Source: Papaver somniferum (Eukaryota; Streptophyta; Magnoliopsida; Ranunculales; Papaveraceae). Taken from it: a stretch of DNA of 64,000 nt. Both the position numbers and the translations under genes were made by a program. Below, in pieces: positions 24,344 to 36,245 of the stretch (the first letter of the stretch is position 1; each line of letters starts with the position of its first letter). Location: the NCBI RefSeq assembly GCF_003573695.1, contig NC_039368.1:84954374-85018373 (forward strand), read 5' to 3'. The notes under the pieces are model-generated. The model saw only the letters and a list, made by a program, of their open reading frames with translations. It ran no database searches and had not been told where the DNA came from.

Positions 24344-27205
24344 TGATGAGTGCCAAATAATGTATATATCTATCCCTTTTTGTTGGCATTTAACTCATCT
24401 TTTGTGCAGTAATTCTACATTTTATCCCGTATTCTGTATTTTCATTGTTTTCAAGAATAAATATTTTTCTTACTTAATTTTGCATTTTTAGGTTGTAAAT
24501 AAAGTTTGGATGAATTGCGGAACGAAAAGAGCAGAAAAGTAGTGAAAAGCCGGGAGGAATTACACAAGGAAGCCGCGAAGAATGGTGCGCATAAGCCCAA
24601 AAGACTAGAAATGGGCTCAAGAAGGAAGAATTGCTCTTAAAGAAGATATGGGCTTGGCATACCCAAGGCCCAAAACCCTTACCCAAACCCATTTTCTATA
24701 ACCAAAACCGCCTCCATTCTCAGCCGTCAGATTGGATCCAACTCATCATCCTACGGTCGCTCATTCATAGAGCATCAAAATCTGAAGTCTCTGCCAAACA
24801 CCACAGCGCCTAAATTCCAAGCCTTCAGATTAGATTGTAGTTGAATCCAACGATCGCTTCTAGGCCTGTGCATCAAATCTCGATGATTCCGATCAACACT
24901 ACAAACCTAACCTAATCTTGCACCGTTAACTTCGTTGTATTTACATCCTACGGTCGCTACAAGCTGCTTCTTCCTTATCCGTCGATCCACCTACCATCTC
25001 CATATCCAGCGGCTTCAGACCGCGGTACACCCATCTTGATACACCCGCCTAACACACTAATACTCGAACCCTACCCTAAACCAAACAGCACCTAATCTCT
25101 TCTCCATCGACTCCATCTTCTCTTCCCCCCTCTCTGCAACAGAACCACCTCTCCCTGCCACCCTCTGCCCAGCCACCTTCCATACCTTCCACAGCCACCA
25201 AAACGTCGCCATATCTACCACCATCACCTACCCTCCCTTTTTCCCCCTCTCTCTAGCCCCTTATTTCACTGATTTCTCACCATTCCTTTCTCTGAAACCC
25301 TAGGTGAGAAATCAGTAAAATAAGTGAGTCTATAGACGAATTCGAAGCGTGCAGGAAGGCTAGAAGGAGATGTAGCAACGTGGGTCGAAGTCAGAAACAA
25401 CTTTCATCATGATTGGTGAGATGAATTTAAAACCCTAGTTTTACTGTTTTTGGGGGAAATTTAGGGATTTGGTTTGTAAACCCTAATTGGGTGTCCTGGG
25501 TATAAATAGGGGATATGTATTATGTGTAGAAGGTGTTCTTGGGCTAGCCAAGATTCCCCCAAATTTGGGTTAGTGTATGTTTAATTTTAATTTTCAATTT
25601 CAACTTCAAATCAATTTAAATCTTTAGGGTTATGTTTAATTTGTTCTCAATTCTGTTATTTTGTGCTGTTTAATTCTTGTTGTTATATTTCTGTTTAATA
25701 TTTGCTGTTTTTATAATTCCATGACCTGTTTAATTTCTGAATACCATGTCCTGTTACTTGATGTTTAATGCTTACTGTTCCTATTCTTCTTATGTTTTGC
25801 TCACTGTAATTCCTGTTCTTGTTCTGTTTAAGTGTCCAGTTTAGTGTTCTGTTTAGGGTTCATGTTTAGGTTAATATTGTTCATTGTTCCTGTTTGTCCC
25901 CTGTTAATGATAATCCTGTTAGTGTTAATTCTGTTTAATGTTAATGTTAGTTTAAACGCTCAAATGTTAAGTTTGTTCATTGTGAAGTGATGGAATGTTA
26001 GGCTAGAAGCCTTGAAGCATTGGATTGATTGAGCAGTGGGGAGAAACTAGTGCTCACTAGTGACTGTGAGCAAACTGGTTCTCTTCCCACTCTAGTTGTA
26101 TGCCTAGGCTCTCTTGTTTTGTCAACTGTTAGCTTCCCAACTGTTAGGATTAGTCTACTGTTGTGTGTCAATGCTAGGTTAGAGCCTTAGAGCATTGTGT
26201 TGATTGAGCAGTGGGGAGAAACTAGTGCTCACTAGTGACTGTGAGCAAACTAGTTCTCTTCCCACTCTAGTAGTATGCCTAGGCTCACCTTCACCATTTC
26301 ACCTTCACCATCTCCACTGCCCTTGGCTTAGGCCTTGGTTCCATTGTTCTTGTTTAGTTTCATTGCACTGTCACTTTTCCTCATTCCTTCACTGCCACTG
26401 TTTTACTTTCACTTGTCCTTCATTTTGTTTGCTATTTGCTCCTGCTACTTCAACTACTCCTTGTTCTGTTGCTGCTACTACTTGCTGTTGTTGTGCTGCT
26501 GCTGTGCATTGTTGTGCTGCTGCTGTGCACTGCTTTCTTTCCCCTGCTGTGCAGTACTGCTGCTGCTGCTGCTTTCTTTCTTGCTGCTGCTGCTGCTGCG
26601 ACTGGGCTGCTTTCCACTGCTGCTGCTGCAACTGAGTTTGGCTCACAGCATAAGCCCAGTCCAGGTTAAAAGGCCAAGAGCCCATTAATTGTTCAAGGAT
26701 CAAGAGCCCAGTTCAGTTCTTGACCACAAGCCCAGTTCATTGCTTGGCTATAGGTCCAGTTCAATAACAAGCCCAAGTTCATTATCAAGCCCAGTTCAAT
26801 TCATTTCAAGACCACTGAGCCCAGTAACTTCATTACCAAGGTTCAGTTCACTTCAAAGGCTCAAGGCCCAAAGCACTTCATTATCACACAAGCCCATAGT
26901 CCAAAACAGAAGCTTAATCAAAGCCCATTGGTACTCATAACCCATTGGTACTCAAAAGCCCATTGATTATTCATAGCCCAATAGCAATTTAGAGCCCAAA
27001 GTAGCTAAATACTCCAAACACACCCAGTCTCTGTGGATCGACCCGTACTTGCACGAGCTACAACTGACGACCGTGCACTTGCGGTATTACTGTAGGCCCG
27101 CGTTTTATTACGCTCAATTTTATACGCTTTCCCGGGTCCACCAAGTTTTTGGCGCCGCTGCCGGGGACCATTTTGCATTTAAATATAATATCTTTGGGCC
27201 CACCA
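24344..27205 (+). repeat. LTR 3 of the non-autonomous array
   Basis: Small deletions relative to LTR 2 lie around 24903, 24950, 24980 and 25068, and at the CTG tract (26570-26600). It ends GGGCCCACCA and is followed by the target duplicate CCTAC. Confidence 0.92.
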
Positions 27206-27210
27206 CCTAC

Positions 27211-28673
27211 CACATGCCACTGGCTGCCAAACGAAGGGTTTCAACAATCAACGACTACGCTTCCATCTGAGATGCTTATCTCAGTCGTCCAAGTTCGCCA
27301 CCTAACGCATGGCAACTTCCGGCCCAAGGCCAAACATCACGGTTTTTCCAAAACCCTAATTTTGGCCGCGCCTAAAAGATGCCAAAGCCATGCCGGCCCT
27401 ACCACATGCCGCTGGCTACCAAAAGAAGGGTTGCAACAATCAACATCCACCCTTCCTCCTGAGATGAAAATCTCAGCCGTACAAGCTTGCCACCGAACGC
27501 ATGGTAACTTTTGGCCCAATGCCAAGCCCTAATTTTGGACGCACCTAAACTATGCCAAAACCTTAGTTTTCGCCGCGCCTAAACTACACCAAAATCCTAG
27601 CTCGACCGCGCCTAAACCATGCCACTAGCTGCAAACGAAGGGTTGCAACAATCAACAACCACCCTTCCTCCTGAGATATGAATCTCAGCCATACAAACTT
27701 GCCACCAAATGATTTGTGGCAATCTCTTGGCCACGACGCCAAAACCCTAAGTTGGCCGTGCCAAGAGCATGCAAGCGCTGCAACCATGCTGTTGGTTGCC
27801 AAACGAAGGGTTGCAACAATCTACGGATACCCTTCCACCTGAGATGCAGATATCATCTGCACAAATCTGCCACCAAACGACTCGTGGCAATGTCTTGGCT
27901 GCGATGCTAACTCTTGGTCACGTCACCAACCTGGCTACGATGCCTATTCTTTGGTCACCACACCAACTTGGCTACAAACGTCAAATACTTTGGCCATACC
28001 ACACGTAGCAACATGCTACACTTTTTCCACGAAAACACTCGAGACATCAAAACATGTCACAAACTGGGGAAGGCTCATCAGGGTATTGGTCTGGCGGTTT
28101 ACAGCATGCGGCGTACACTACGCCCGTTACAGGAAAGTGTCATAAGGGTGAGGCGGTTAGTAAATACAAGAAGTAATGGTGAAACGTTTTCTTCATTATG
28201 GAAACATCAATTCCAGGCGTTACCCATTACCATTTTCTTCCATTTACTCAATCGTTTCCACTTCTTACTTGACCAGGGTACGTTTCGTTGCGACTTGTAA
28301 TAATAGGTACCACCTATTTCCACTAAAGAAAAGTTAGGGTGAGGAGAATACAACACTCAGAAATCACTTGTTAGCTTTCCCATCTGTTAGCTTTCCACTT
28401 TCTGATACAAGTAATCAAACAACTACTCTTCCCGAATCAACTATTCTGGTCTCAACACTCTCTTCGCTTCCCTCCCTAGACCAACCCTTCTCCTTCATTT
28501 TGTGACCAAAGCAAGTCTGGAATGGCCATTTCTTGGTTTAGGCCGGATTTTTACAGATTGATCTCTAGAATCAAAGTACTCCCTTGCAGTACATTGTTTA
28601 GGGTTTAGACTCGTTTCTCACCCACACACTCGAAATTACCAAAATCAACAGAAACTGTTTTCACCCTCAAACA
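27211..28673 (+). repeat. 5' LTR of the gypsy element, second part
   Basis: It aligns with 39333-40818 of the 3' LTR. Three or more sub-blocks, each with a GAAGGGTTGCAACAATC segment followed by TGAGATG...ATCTCAGCCGT, occur in series, so this part is itself made of diverged ~190 bp repeats. It ends CTCAAACA. The position equal to the 3' LTR TATA box reads TAATAATA here (28297), so the 5' promoter looks damaged. Confidence 0.9.
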
Positions 28674-28675
28674 AT

Positions 28676-28693
28676 TGGAGACCACAGTGGGAG
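28676..28693 (+). other. Candidate primer binding site of the gypsy element
   Basis: TGGAGACCACAGTGGGAG begins two bases after the LTR. It starts with TGG, as a primer site must. I do not assign the tRNA. Confidence 0.5.
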
Positions 28694-28753
28694 ATTAATC
28701 TCTCGGTTGTAATACCAATTTCAGATTACGCTTTTTAAATCCAACTCAGGAAG

Positions 28754-29058
28754 ATGGTCGGTTTTGGGGCTGAATCCGTGCCTCCAAGTTTCACTCAGGC
28801 GAATGGCAATGTTTCCCCTCCCAACGCAACACCAACAACGCGATCGACGAAGAAGTTCCAAAGCTGGCTGATTTGGCACGGGTTCAGGAGATCCACACCA
28901 GGAATATGGATCTGATGAAAGAGGCGATTAACAACATACTCGACTTCCTTATCAGCTTAACATTGGAGTTGAATGACCCACCTGTCCCGGAAACTCCGGG
29001 ATTGGAGACTAACGTCCCAGACGATCATTCCCAAGTCAACAATTTCACTACCAATTAG
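28754..29058 (+). pseudogene. gag remnant of the gypsy element
   Basis: An ATG at 28754 opens MVGFGAESVPPSFTQANGN, then a frameshift leads to the ORF 28873-29058 (ARVQEIHTRNMDLMKEAINN), resembling the start of Tat-type gag. The rest of gag, including the capsid region and the CCHC knuckle, is missing before the protease. A deletion at roughly 29060-29130 is the likely cause. Confidence 0.6.
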
Positions 29059-29132
29059 AAACCAGTAGGCCAGGAAGCGGCCTTATTGGTGGAAAGTTAT
29101 GTGAACCACTACATCTTTCAAAGGATCAACGG

Positions 29133-29678
29133 ATGGATACGTTCATTGCCATCAATCGAATAGCGATAAACGCATCCCTGGTTCCTTCGCGTTTAGAAAC
29201 GTCAAGAATGCCGGAGATGTCCATCAACAATGTCACGTTTACCGACGACGACATGATGGCAGAAGAAGGACATAACCGGACCCTACACGTCACAGCCCAT
29301 ATCAAGGATGTGGAATTCAAAAGGGCCCTCATTGACACAGGAGCGTCCTCCAATGTCGTTACCCTCATGACGCTCAGAACAGCCAGGGTGCGGCCAAGCG
29401 AAGTCGTGCGACATACCACTACGATGACCGATTTCGAAGGCAACCAAACCAGCACGTATGGATACATCAACCGGAATCTGTCAGTAGGACCGGTCCAGTC
29501 AAAGGTGAGGTTCGAATTAATCGAAAAGGAGCCAGATTACCATATGATACTGGGAAGGCCATGGCTCCATGACAACAAAATCATTCCTTCAACATATCAC
29601 CAGTGCCTAAAAACCATGCTAAACGGAGAATTCATCCGCATATCTGCATCGTTATCCTCCCTATGCGTCGATCTGTAG
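29133..29678 (+). CDS. gypsy aspartic protease region
   Basis: A 181-codon open frame with LIDTGASSNVV (catalytic D-T/S-G triad) near residues 66-76 and the downstream flap/ILGRPWLH motif typical of retrotransposon proteases. It cleaves the gag-pol polyprotein in cytoplasmic particles. The frame is open and the active site intact, but it is cut off from an intact gag and from RT by stops. Confidence 0.85.
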   Translation: MDTFIAINRIAINASLVPSRLETSRMPEMSINNVTFTDDDMMAEEGHNRTLHVTAHIKDVEFKRALIDTGASSNVVTLMTLRTARVRPSEVVRHTTTMTDFEGNQTSTYGYINRNLSVGPVQSKVRFELIEKEPDYHMILGRPWLHDNKIIPSTYHQCLKTMLNGEFIRISASLSSLCVDL

Positions 29679-29685
29679 CGTAGAG

Positions 29686-30069
29686 ATGTTTGAGCAAAAC
29701 AAGGGACCGCGGGGCACAGCCAACAAAACTCACCACATTCCACTGCCAAAGTGGGCGTCAATCGAAGAAAGCGATGAGCTTGCATCGTTTCACAGAGAAA
29801 CCCAGTCTCACACCACCTCTTCAGAAGAGAAGCACGCCAGCCTCCACCCGCCAAACCAGAGTTTGGCTCGCTCCCGTACCAAGCAAGAACGAGATTTTAT
29901 CATAAATCATGATGAAAAAGGGAAAATCGTATATCAACGCCGTTGTTAGCAATTAACAGGGGAGACTACCACACAGTCTCTCCGCCCAGCAGAATGCAAA
30001 CACAATAACGAGCCACAAGAGGAAGTACCGCATACACCACGACAACTACAGGATGGAACCAACTCTACC
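29686..30069 (+). pseudogene. Protease-RT linker, decayed
   Basis: The frame 29686-29949 reads a charged, low-complexity linker (KPLPKWASIEESDELASF-like) and ends in a stop before the RT frame at 30070. No domain is expected here in Tat elements. Confidence 0.45.
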
Positions 30070-31179
30070 ATGGACGAACTTGAGGTTGTAAATGTCGGGA
30101 GTGAGGAATCTCTGCGACCCGTCTCCATCAGCTCTACTCTGTGCGCAGACGAACGCGCAAAGATGATAGACCTTCTCAAAGAATATCAAGACGTATTGGC
30201 ATGGACATACGAGGAAATGCCTGGATTGGACGAGAAGCTGGTCACTCACCATCTACACATAATACCCGGATCCAAACCGGTCAAACAAACCCCGAGACAG
30301 TTCAGGCACGATGTGGAAGAACAGATCAAGATGGAGATTCAAAAGCTACTGGCTGCTGGTTTCATCAAACCCATTCACCATCCTACCTGGTTGGCCAACG
30401 TAGTTCCGGTAAAAAAGAAGAACGACGAAATCAGGTGTTATGTCGACTTTAGGGATCTGAACAAATATTTCCCCAAAGATGATTTTCCACTTCCTAACAT
30501 TGACATGCTGGTAGACGCCACCAGTGGACACAATATGTTTTCTTTCATGGACGGATACGACGGCTACAATCAAATAAAGATGTACGAACACGATGCAAGT
30601 AAGACGGCTTTTCGAACTCCTCTCGGAAACTTTTACTATAATGTGATGCCCTTTGGTTTGAAAAATGCTGGCGCCACCTACTAATGCGCCATGACTACCA
30701 TTTTTCACGACATGATGCACAAGCAAGTCGAAGATTATGTAGATGACATAGTGGTTAAGTCAAAAACTCGGGCGGCCCATGCGGAGATTCTGCGGCAGGT
30801 GTTTGGAAGGTGTCGCGAGTACAAACTGAAGATGAATCCATTGAAGTGTGCTTTTGGTGTCTCTTCGGGCAAGTTTCTAGGTTTCTAGGTAACCGCTGAG
30901 GGAATTAAAGTCGACCAGGTCAAAACCCAATCCATCCTCGCAATGCCACCACATCGAACTGTGAAAAAACTCCAGAGTTTCATGGGTAAAATAAACTACA
31001 TTCGTTTCTTTATACCGGGGTTGGCTCAACTTGTTGCTTCGTTTACCCCCTTGCTGAAGAAAGGAGCAAGCTTTGTCTGGACCACGCTACAACAGGAGGC
31101 GTTTCGGAAGATTCAGCAAATATTGTCTTCCCCAGCCATCATGAAGTCTCCCGTACCAGGAAGACCGTTGTGCCTCTGA
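30070..31179 (+). pseudogene. gypsy reverse transcriptase with in-frame stops
   Basis: Family motifs appear in order: a lead-in KQTPRQFRHD, FIKPIHHPTWLANVVPVKKK, CYVDFRDLNK, FSFMDGYDGYNQIKM, the VMPFGLKNAGATY block, DYVDDIVVKS (catalytic YVDD, near 30735) and the thumb/connection region LQSFMGKINYIRFF. In-frame stops interrupt it at 30682 (TAA just after GATY), 30886 (TAG) and 31177 (TGA). The first stop and the next codon (TGC) both look like C-to-T changes, as expected after cytosine methylation. The polymerase is dead as read. Confidence 0.9.
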
Positions 31180-31345
31180 ATTTCTTTTAGCGACACTGCC
31201 GTCGGATCTCTCCTCGCCCAAGAAGATGATGAAGAGATTGAACATCCCATATACTACTTTAAGAGATGCCGAACTCAGATATCTCAAAGAAGAAAAGGCG
31301 TGCTTGGCCCTGATTCACTCCATCCAGAAATTCAGGCGTTACCTG
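31180..31345 (+). pseudogene. RT-linked RNase H, first part (split)
   Basis: After the stop at 31177 the frame continues with ISFSDTAVGSLLAQEDD and EHPIYYFKR, part of the RT-linked RNase H. It is cut at 31345 by the solo LTR; the coding sequence resumes at 33777. ACCTG is duplicated at both sides. Confidence 0.75.
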
Positions 31346-33771
31346 TGAAAAAGCGGGGGTCTAACAACACCACCCAATATTTCGCTTAGCAATCTGTATG
31401 GACAAACTCGAATATACTTTTAAGAGAATCAACAAGACTCAATCAATTAAAAGTATATCAACGAGTTTATATCTCTCTTCTTGATTTGATTTAATCAAGC
31501 AGGAACTGCGAGTTCTAATTAAATGCAAGGAATAACTTGGATGGTACCAAAGACCAATATCCAAGGATCAATCAATGACAATCAACAACCAAAGGTTGGA
31601 TTACTCTAATTGATGATCTAATACACAACCTGTATTATTTCAATTATAAAGATAAAACAATATAATGCGGAAATTGAAATAACACAGACACCAGAAATTT
31701 TGTTAACGAGGAAACCGCAAATGCAGAAAAACCCCAAGACCTAGTCCAGATTGAACACACACTGTATTAAGCCTCTACAGATACTATCCTACTCCAAGAT
31801 AACTTCGGACTAGACTGCAGTTGAACCCCAATCAATCTCCCACTGATCCAAGGTACAGTTATGCTCCTACGCCTCTCATCCCAGCAGGATACTGCGCACT
31901 TGATTCTCTTAGATGATCTCACCCACAACTAAGATCTACGACCCAAAATCGCAGGCTTTGACAATAAACAAATCTGTCTCCCACAAACAAGTCTATCAAA
32001 GGATCACTCTGTCTCACACAGATAAACCCTAAAGGTTTTGTTCCGTCTTTTGATAATAATCAAGGTGAACAGGAACCAATTGACAATCCGGTCTTATATT
32101 CCCGAAGAACAGCCTAGAGTTATCAATCACCTCACAATAATCTTAATCGTATGGTAGCGAAACAAGATGTTGCGGAATCACAAACAATGAGATGAAGATG
32201 TTTGTCATTACTTTTATATCTTGCCTATCGGAGATATCAATCTCAAGCCAATCAATCTGATTGTACTCATATGATAGAAGATGCAAAATCAGATCACACA
32301 ACTACGATAAAAGTAATATCGGTCTGGATTCACAATCCCAATGAAGTCTTTAAGTCGTTAACCTGGTTTTAGAAGAAGAAAACCAAAGGTTAAAGGAGAA
32401 TCGACTCTAGTATGCAAACTAGTATCACACGTGAGGTGTGGGGATTAGTTTTGCATAATACTAGATGTCTCTTTTATATAGTCCTTCAAATCAGGGTTTG
32501 CAATCAATGTTAGCTTAGTAACAAAGCATTCAATATTCACCATTAGATGAAAACCTGATTTAGATTCAAGATAATATTTCTCAACCGTTGGATCGAAAAC
32601 TTAGCTTGTTATACACACTTGACAATGCACGCTTCTAGGTTTGTTAACCGTACTCAAACGTATGCACTTGTTGGTTCAACAATAGTTAACCAAATGGTTA
32701 GCCATATGAGCATTTCACATCAACCATGTTCTTCTTCACCATAACTAGTTCAAGTGACTTTAAATGAACTAGTTAGAGAGTTATTCAATAGCAAGGAAAT
32801 CTTATGTACTACACAAGACACAATTGAAGCAAAGATGATTTTATTCACTTGAATCGGTTCATAAACTTTTATAGTCACGATTTGCAAACTGCATTCCTTA
32901 GTCTTTGTAAGTTTAAGTTCATAAATCATCTTCAGATACATAACTTTCTCAAGTTCGCAGACTAGGTTCATGGACTTAAGTTACCGGGCAGAATTTACAA
33001 ACTCCAGCAGAAATTCTCGGGAATGAGAACTTCGCCGGTTCGCGGACTTAGCTTCACGCACATAGTTTGTCAACTCCAGCAGAAATTTTCGGGTTTGAGA
33101 ACTTCGGCAGTTCGCGGACTTGGCTCATGCCATTCTTTCGGTTCTCTTGATCAACAAAGTTCGCAAACTTTGGTTCAAGGAATAGGACTTATACATAAAT
33201 GTGTTTCCACAACAATGCTTATGTCCACCATTGGTTATGTAATCTAAACTCTCATTTCAATCATTGAAACATTCTTAGAGGACGTTATATAGTTGTTACA
33301 CCATTTCTCGTCAAAGCAATTTTCAAAATGATTGAAACATATCATGACTTTCGTCACATGGTAAAGATAAACTTGATCGAAGCGAAAAGCTTACCAACAC
33401 ATATTTCGAGATATAGATAGGCGAGGTATACTCGGCTCGAAATACCAAATGTGTATAATCCAAGTCTATATATATAACATACGACTTCTTGTATCAAAGA
33501 GTATGAGATAGAGTAGATAGACTTTTGATTGACAGATAAGTTCAAGTGTTCACATACCTTTTTGTCGAGAAGTTCCACCGGTTCCTTGAGTAGTTCTTCT
33601 ACTTGTATGATGAATCGCCATGAAGTCCTTGAGCTCAACTACACTTTATATCCTAGTCCGAGACTTAGCTATAATAGACTAGAAATCAAGACTTATAGTT
33701 TTGATCACTAACATTGACAAACATGCTTGAGATAGCAATGCATGCGAGTTCGACCGAGCAATGCTCTAACA
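31346..33771. mobile_element. Solo LTR (2.4 kb) inside the gypsy RNase H
   Basis: It starts TGAAAAAGCGGGGGTCTAACA and ends GCAATGCTCTAACA, with target duplication ACCTG at 31341-31345 and 33772-33776. No internal region or second LTR is present. The length, TG...CA ends and 5 bp duplication fit one LTR left by LTR-LTR recombination. Its family also has a decayed relative at 6360-9398. The TCTAACA word at both ends probably belongs to the short terminal inverted repeat. An open frame runs from its right end into the RNase H (33714-34307) by chance. Confidence 0.85.
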
Positions 33772-33776
33772 ACCTG

Positions 33777-34305
33777 CTTTCCAACAAAGTGGTACTGATA
33801 TCTAAGTCTGATCCTGTGAAGTTTCTCCTCTCAAAATCGGCCCTGATAGGAAGGCCAGCCAAATGGCTCCTCCAAATGTCAGAACTTGACATAACATGCG
33901 CTTCCCCGAGAGCTATCAAAGGGCAAGCAGTTGCGGATTTGCTAGCAGCGTTCCCGGGAGAGAATACCACAAAACTACACGAGGACCTCCCTGGAGATTT
34001 TCCGGAAATATCTTTCATCAAGGAAGAAACGTGGCTACTATTTTTCGACGGCTCCGCAACCCCTAACAACGGTACCGGAGGAGAAGGTGTGGTTCTAGTA
34101 TCCTCGGCCGGTGAAGTCTCCTCGCACTCCTTCAAGATAGACTTCCCTTGCACCAACAGTTCAACAGAATATGAAGCCTTTCTCATCGGACTGTCATTGG
34201 CTAAACAAGCTGGAGCCACGCGCCTGGAAATAATAGGGGATTCTAAATTACTCATCAACCAGGTAAATGCAGTATATTCACTGAAGAAAGTAACATTAGC
34301 CCCGT
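33777..34305 (+). pseudogene. RNase H second part and additional (Tat-type) RNase H
   Basis: The frame continues with NKVVLISKSDPVKFLLSK and GRPAKWLLQMSELDITC, the end of the RT-linked RNase H, then the GQAVADLLAAFPGE linker. A second RNase H follows: LLFFDGSATPNNGTGGEGVV (first catalytic D), STEYEAFLIGL (catalytic E) and IIGDSKLLINQV (third D). The second domain is the additional RNase H of the Tat lineage. It ends at a TAA (34305), and its last part, with the expected N-AD-LA motif, is frameshifted near 34310-34370. Confidence 0.85.
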
Positions 34306-34309
34306 AACG

Positions 34310-36052
34310 CATGTTGGCCGAAGCGGCAATAAACATGCTGATTGTCTAGCCACACTAGCATCAAAACTGCAATTCGAAGGTTCTGAGGAAACCCTGACAG
34401 TGAAGAGATGAACCGTGGCTTCAACATGGCTTTCGCAACCCGAGGAGGCTGAAGCCGGGGACTGGAGAACACCGATTATCCAAGAGCTTAACATCTCACT
34501 TTCCCAGGGAAAGGTCAGTCTCAAAACTTTACAAAATTTCTTCATGCTCCGAGGAATGCTATACCATCGGAACCCATACGGTTCATTGTCAAGATACCTC
34601 GGAGAGGAAGAGGCGTAACAACAACTCAACCGCTTCCATGGTGAAGTTTGTGGGCTAACACTAGTGGTAACTCTCTATCGCCGTTTACAACGCCTTGTAT
34701 ACTATTGGCCAAAAACGGAGGCTCAATCTCGGCTGCTTCAAAGAACCTGTTCCAATTTTCAGGCGCCGCCGCATCAATTGGAAGTCTTCAATATTGGCCA
34801 CGCCGGGGACTGGCAGAAGCAATACATCAGTTACCTTCGCGACGGCGTGCTCCCCACCAACAAGAAGGATGCAGCCAAGATAAAACAAAGGTCCAAGAGA
34901 TTCATATTCCATGACGGAATCTTATATCGTAAAAGCTTTGGAGGAAGTTTGCTACGGTGTTTGAACAAGGCAGAAATCCCGATCATGCTGAAAGAAATGC
35001 ATGAAGGCGAACACCAAAGAAAACGAAAGTTATTCCTTCAGATACACGAGAAATACTACTGTCCGACCATGGAGGATGATGCAACTTTTTTTGTTCAGAG
35101 ATGCCAAAAATGTCAAATCCACGAAAACCTTATCCATGTACCGTCGACTCCTCTGCACTCAATAAGCAGTCCGTGGCCCTTTTATAGCTGGGGACTCGAC
35201 ATCATTGGAAAGATCAACCCGCCTTCTTCAAAACAACACGAGTACATAATAACGACAATCGAGTATTTCACCAAATGGGTCGAAGACATACCTTTACGAG
35301 GAACTACTGGAGCCACAATCGCGACATTCATTAAGGAGTACATCATTTGCCGATTTGGCGTGCCTAAACATATCATCACCGACAACGGAACTCCTTTAGC
35401 CAACAAGCAAGTGCGGGAATTACTTGAGGAATATGGAATTAAGCAAGTTTTCTCCACCGTGTATTATCCCCAAGGAAACGGACAGGCTAAAAGCACTAAC
35501 AAAACTTTCATCCGAATCCTCAGTCGGACAGTGCACGATAATCCTCGGACATGGCACGAACAATTGCCAATGACACTTTGGGTATATCGGACATCACCAA
35601 GAAGTTCCACTGGCGCCTCTCCCTACTCCTCGTCTACGGCGTAGACGCCATCCTCCCAGCAGAAGTTAAAATCCAACCAGCTAGGATTGCCGAAGCAAGC
35701 GGAGTTCGATGGAATGAAGATGAAACATTGAGCGCCATGGTAGCAGAGTTGGACACTGTGGATTCCAGAAGATCCAGACTCGTAATAACACGCGTAAGCA
35801 TACAAAAGTAGGGTTTCCAGAGCATATAACAAAGCCATGAAGCCTCGAGTTTTCCAAGTGGGAGATTTGGTACTGAAGACTGCCAAACACATCCAGCAAG
35901 ACGCGTCCGCACCAAAATTCTCCCCAAAATGGGAAGGGCCTTATATAGTCACGAAAGCGTACAACAGTGGGTACTACAAGGTTATTAAAGAAGACGGAGG
36001 AAAACTGGAAGCGGTCATTAACGGAAAATGGCTCAAGGCATACTACGCCTGA
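34310..36052 (+). pseudogene. gypsy integrase, broken
   Basis: Frames 34415-34618, 34664-35644, 35551-35811 and 35837-36052 together cover the integrase. A first N-terminal module (GMLYHRNPYGSLSRYL, then LYRRLQRLVYYWPKTEAQSR) is followed by a second one (GILYRKSFGGSLLRCL, then the HHCC-like EMHEGEHQRKRKL...CQKCQ). The catalytic core has WGLDIIGKI (first D) and IITDNGTPL (second D). The third acidic residue, expected after PQGNGQA, is Lys (near 35490), so the DDE triad is broken. Frameshifts lie near 35630 and 35815. The C-terminus has GDLVL and FSPKWEGPYIV and ends at 36052, with no chromodomain. Confidence 0.88.
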
Positions 36053-36162
36053 CCATCGCCTCACACCTCTCCATATCATAACACGACTAGCCAGTCATCT
36101 TTCCGCTTCCTTTCACATCTCAGTTATCAAGTTTCTTTTTTTTTTGTTAATTGAAGAAAATC

Positions 36163-36168
36163 AATAAA
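36163..36168 (+). terminator. Possible polyadenylation signal after pol
   Basis: AATAAA in a T-rich and then A-rich stretch about 110 bases after the integrase stop. Function is inferred. Confidence 0.3.
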
Positions 36169-36245
36169 ATTCTCTTATTTCTTCAAAAAAAAAAAATACG
36201 CGCTCGAGACCCAGAAAGAAACCAAACACCTCGCAACTACATAAC

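Larger units (their letters stand above)
14139..27205 (+). mobile_element. Tandem array of a non-autonomous LTR element (LTR-internal-LTR-internal-LTR)
   Basis: Three LTRs (2866, 2866 and 2862 bp) alternate with two internal regions (2243 and 2230 bp). The array has TG...CA ends and is flanked by CCTAC at 14134-14138 and 27206-27210. Each internal region has a tRNA-Asp-type primer site and a PPT but no gag or pol domain, so this is a LARD-like family that must be mobilised in trans. Differences between repeats are few, so the array is young. Unequal crossing-over between LTRs of one insertion is the simplest origin. Confidence 0.92.

Noticed and set aside
27914..28300. 128-codon ORF, and the similar one at 40060-40320
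   Set aside because: It lies in the gypsy LTR, and the reading frame is not kept between the two LTRs.
34255..34629. 124-codon minus-strand ORF
   Set aside because: It is the reverse shadow of the RNase H/integrase region of the gypsy element.
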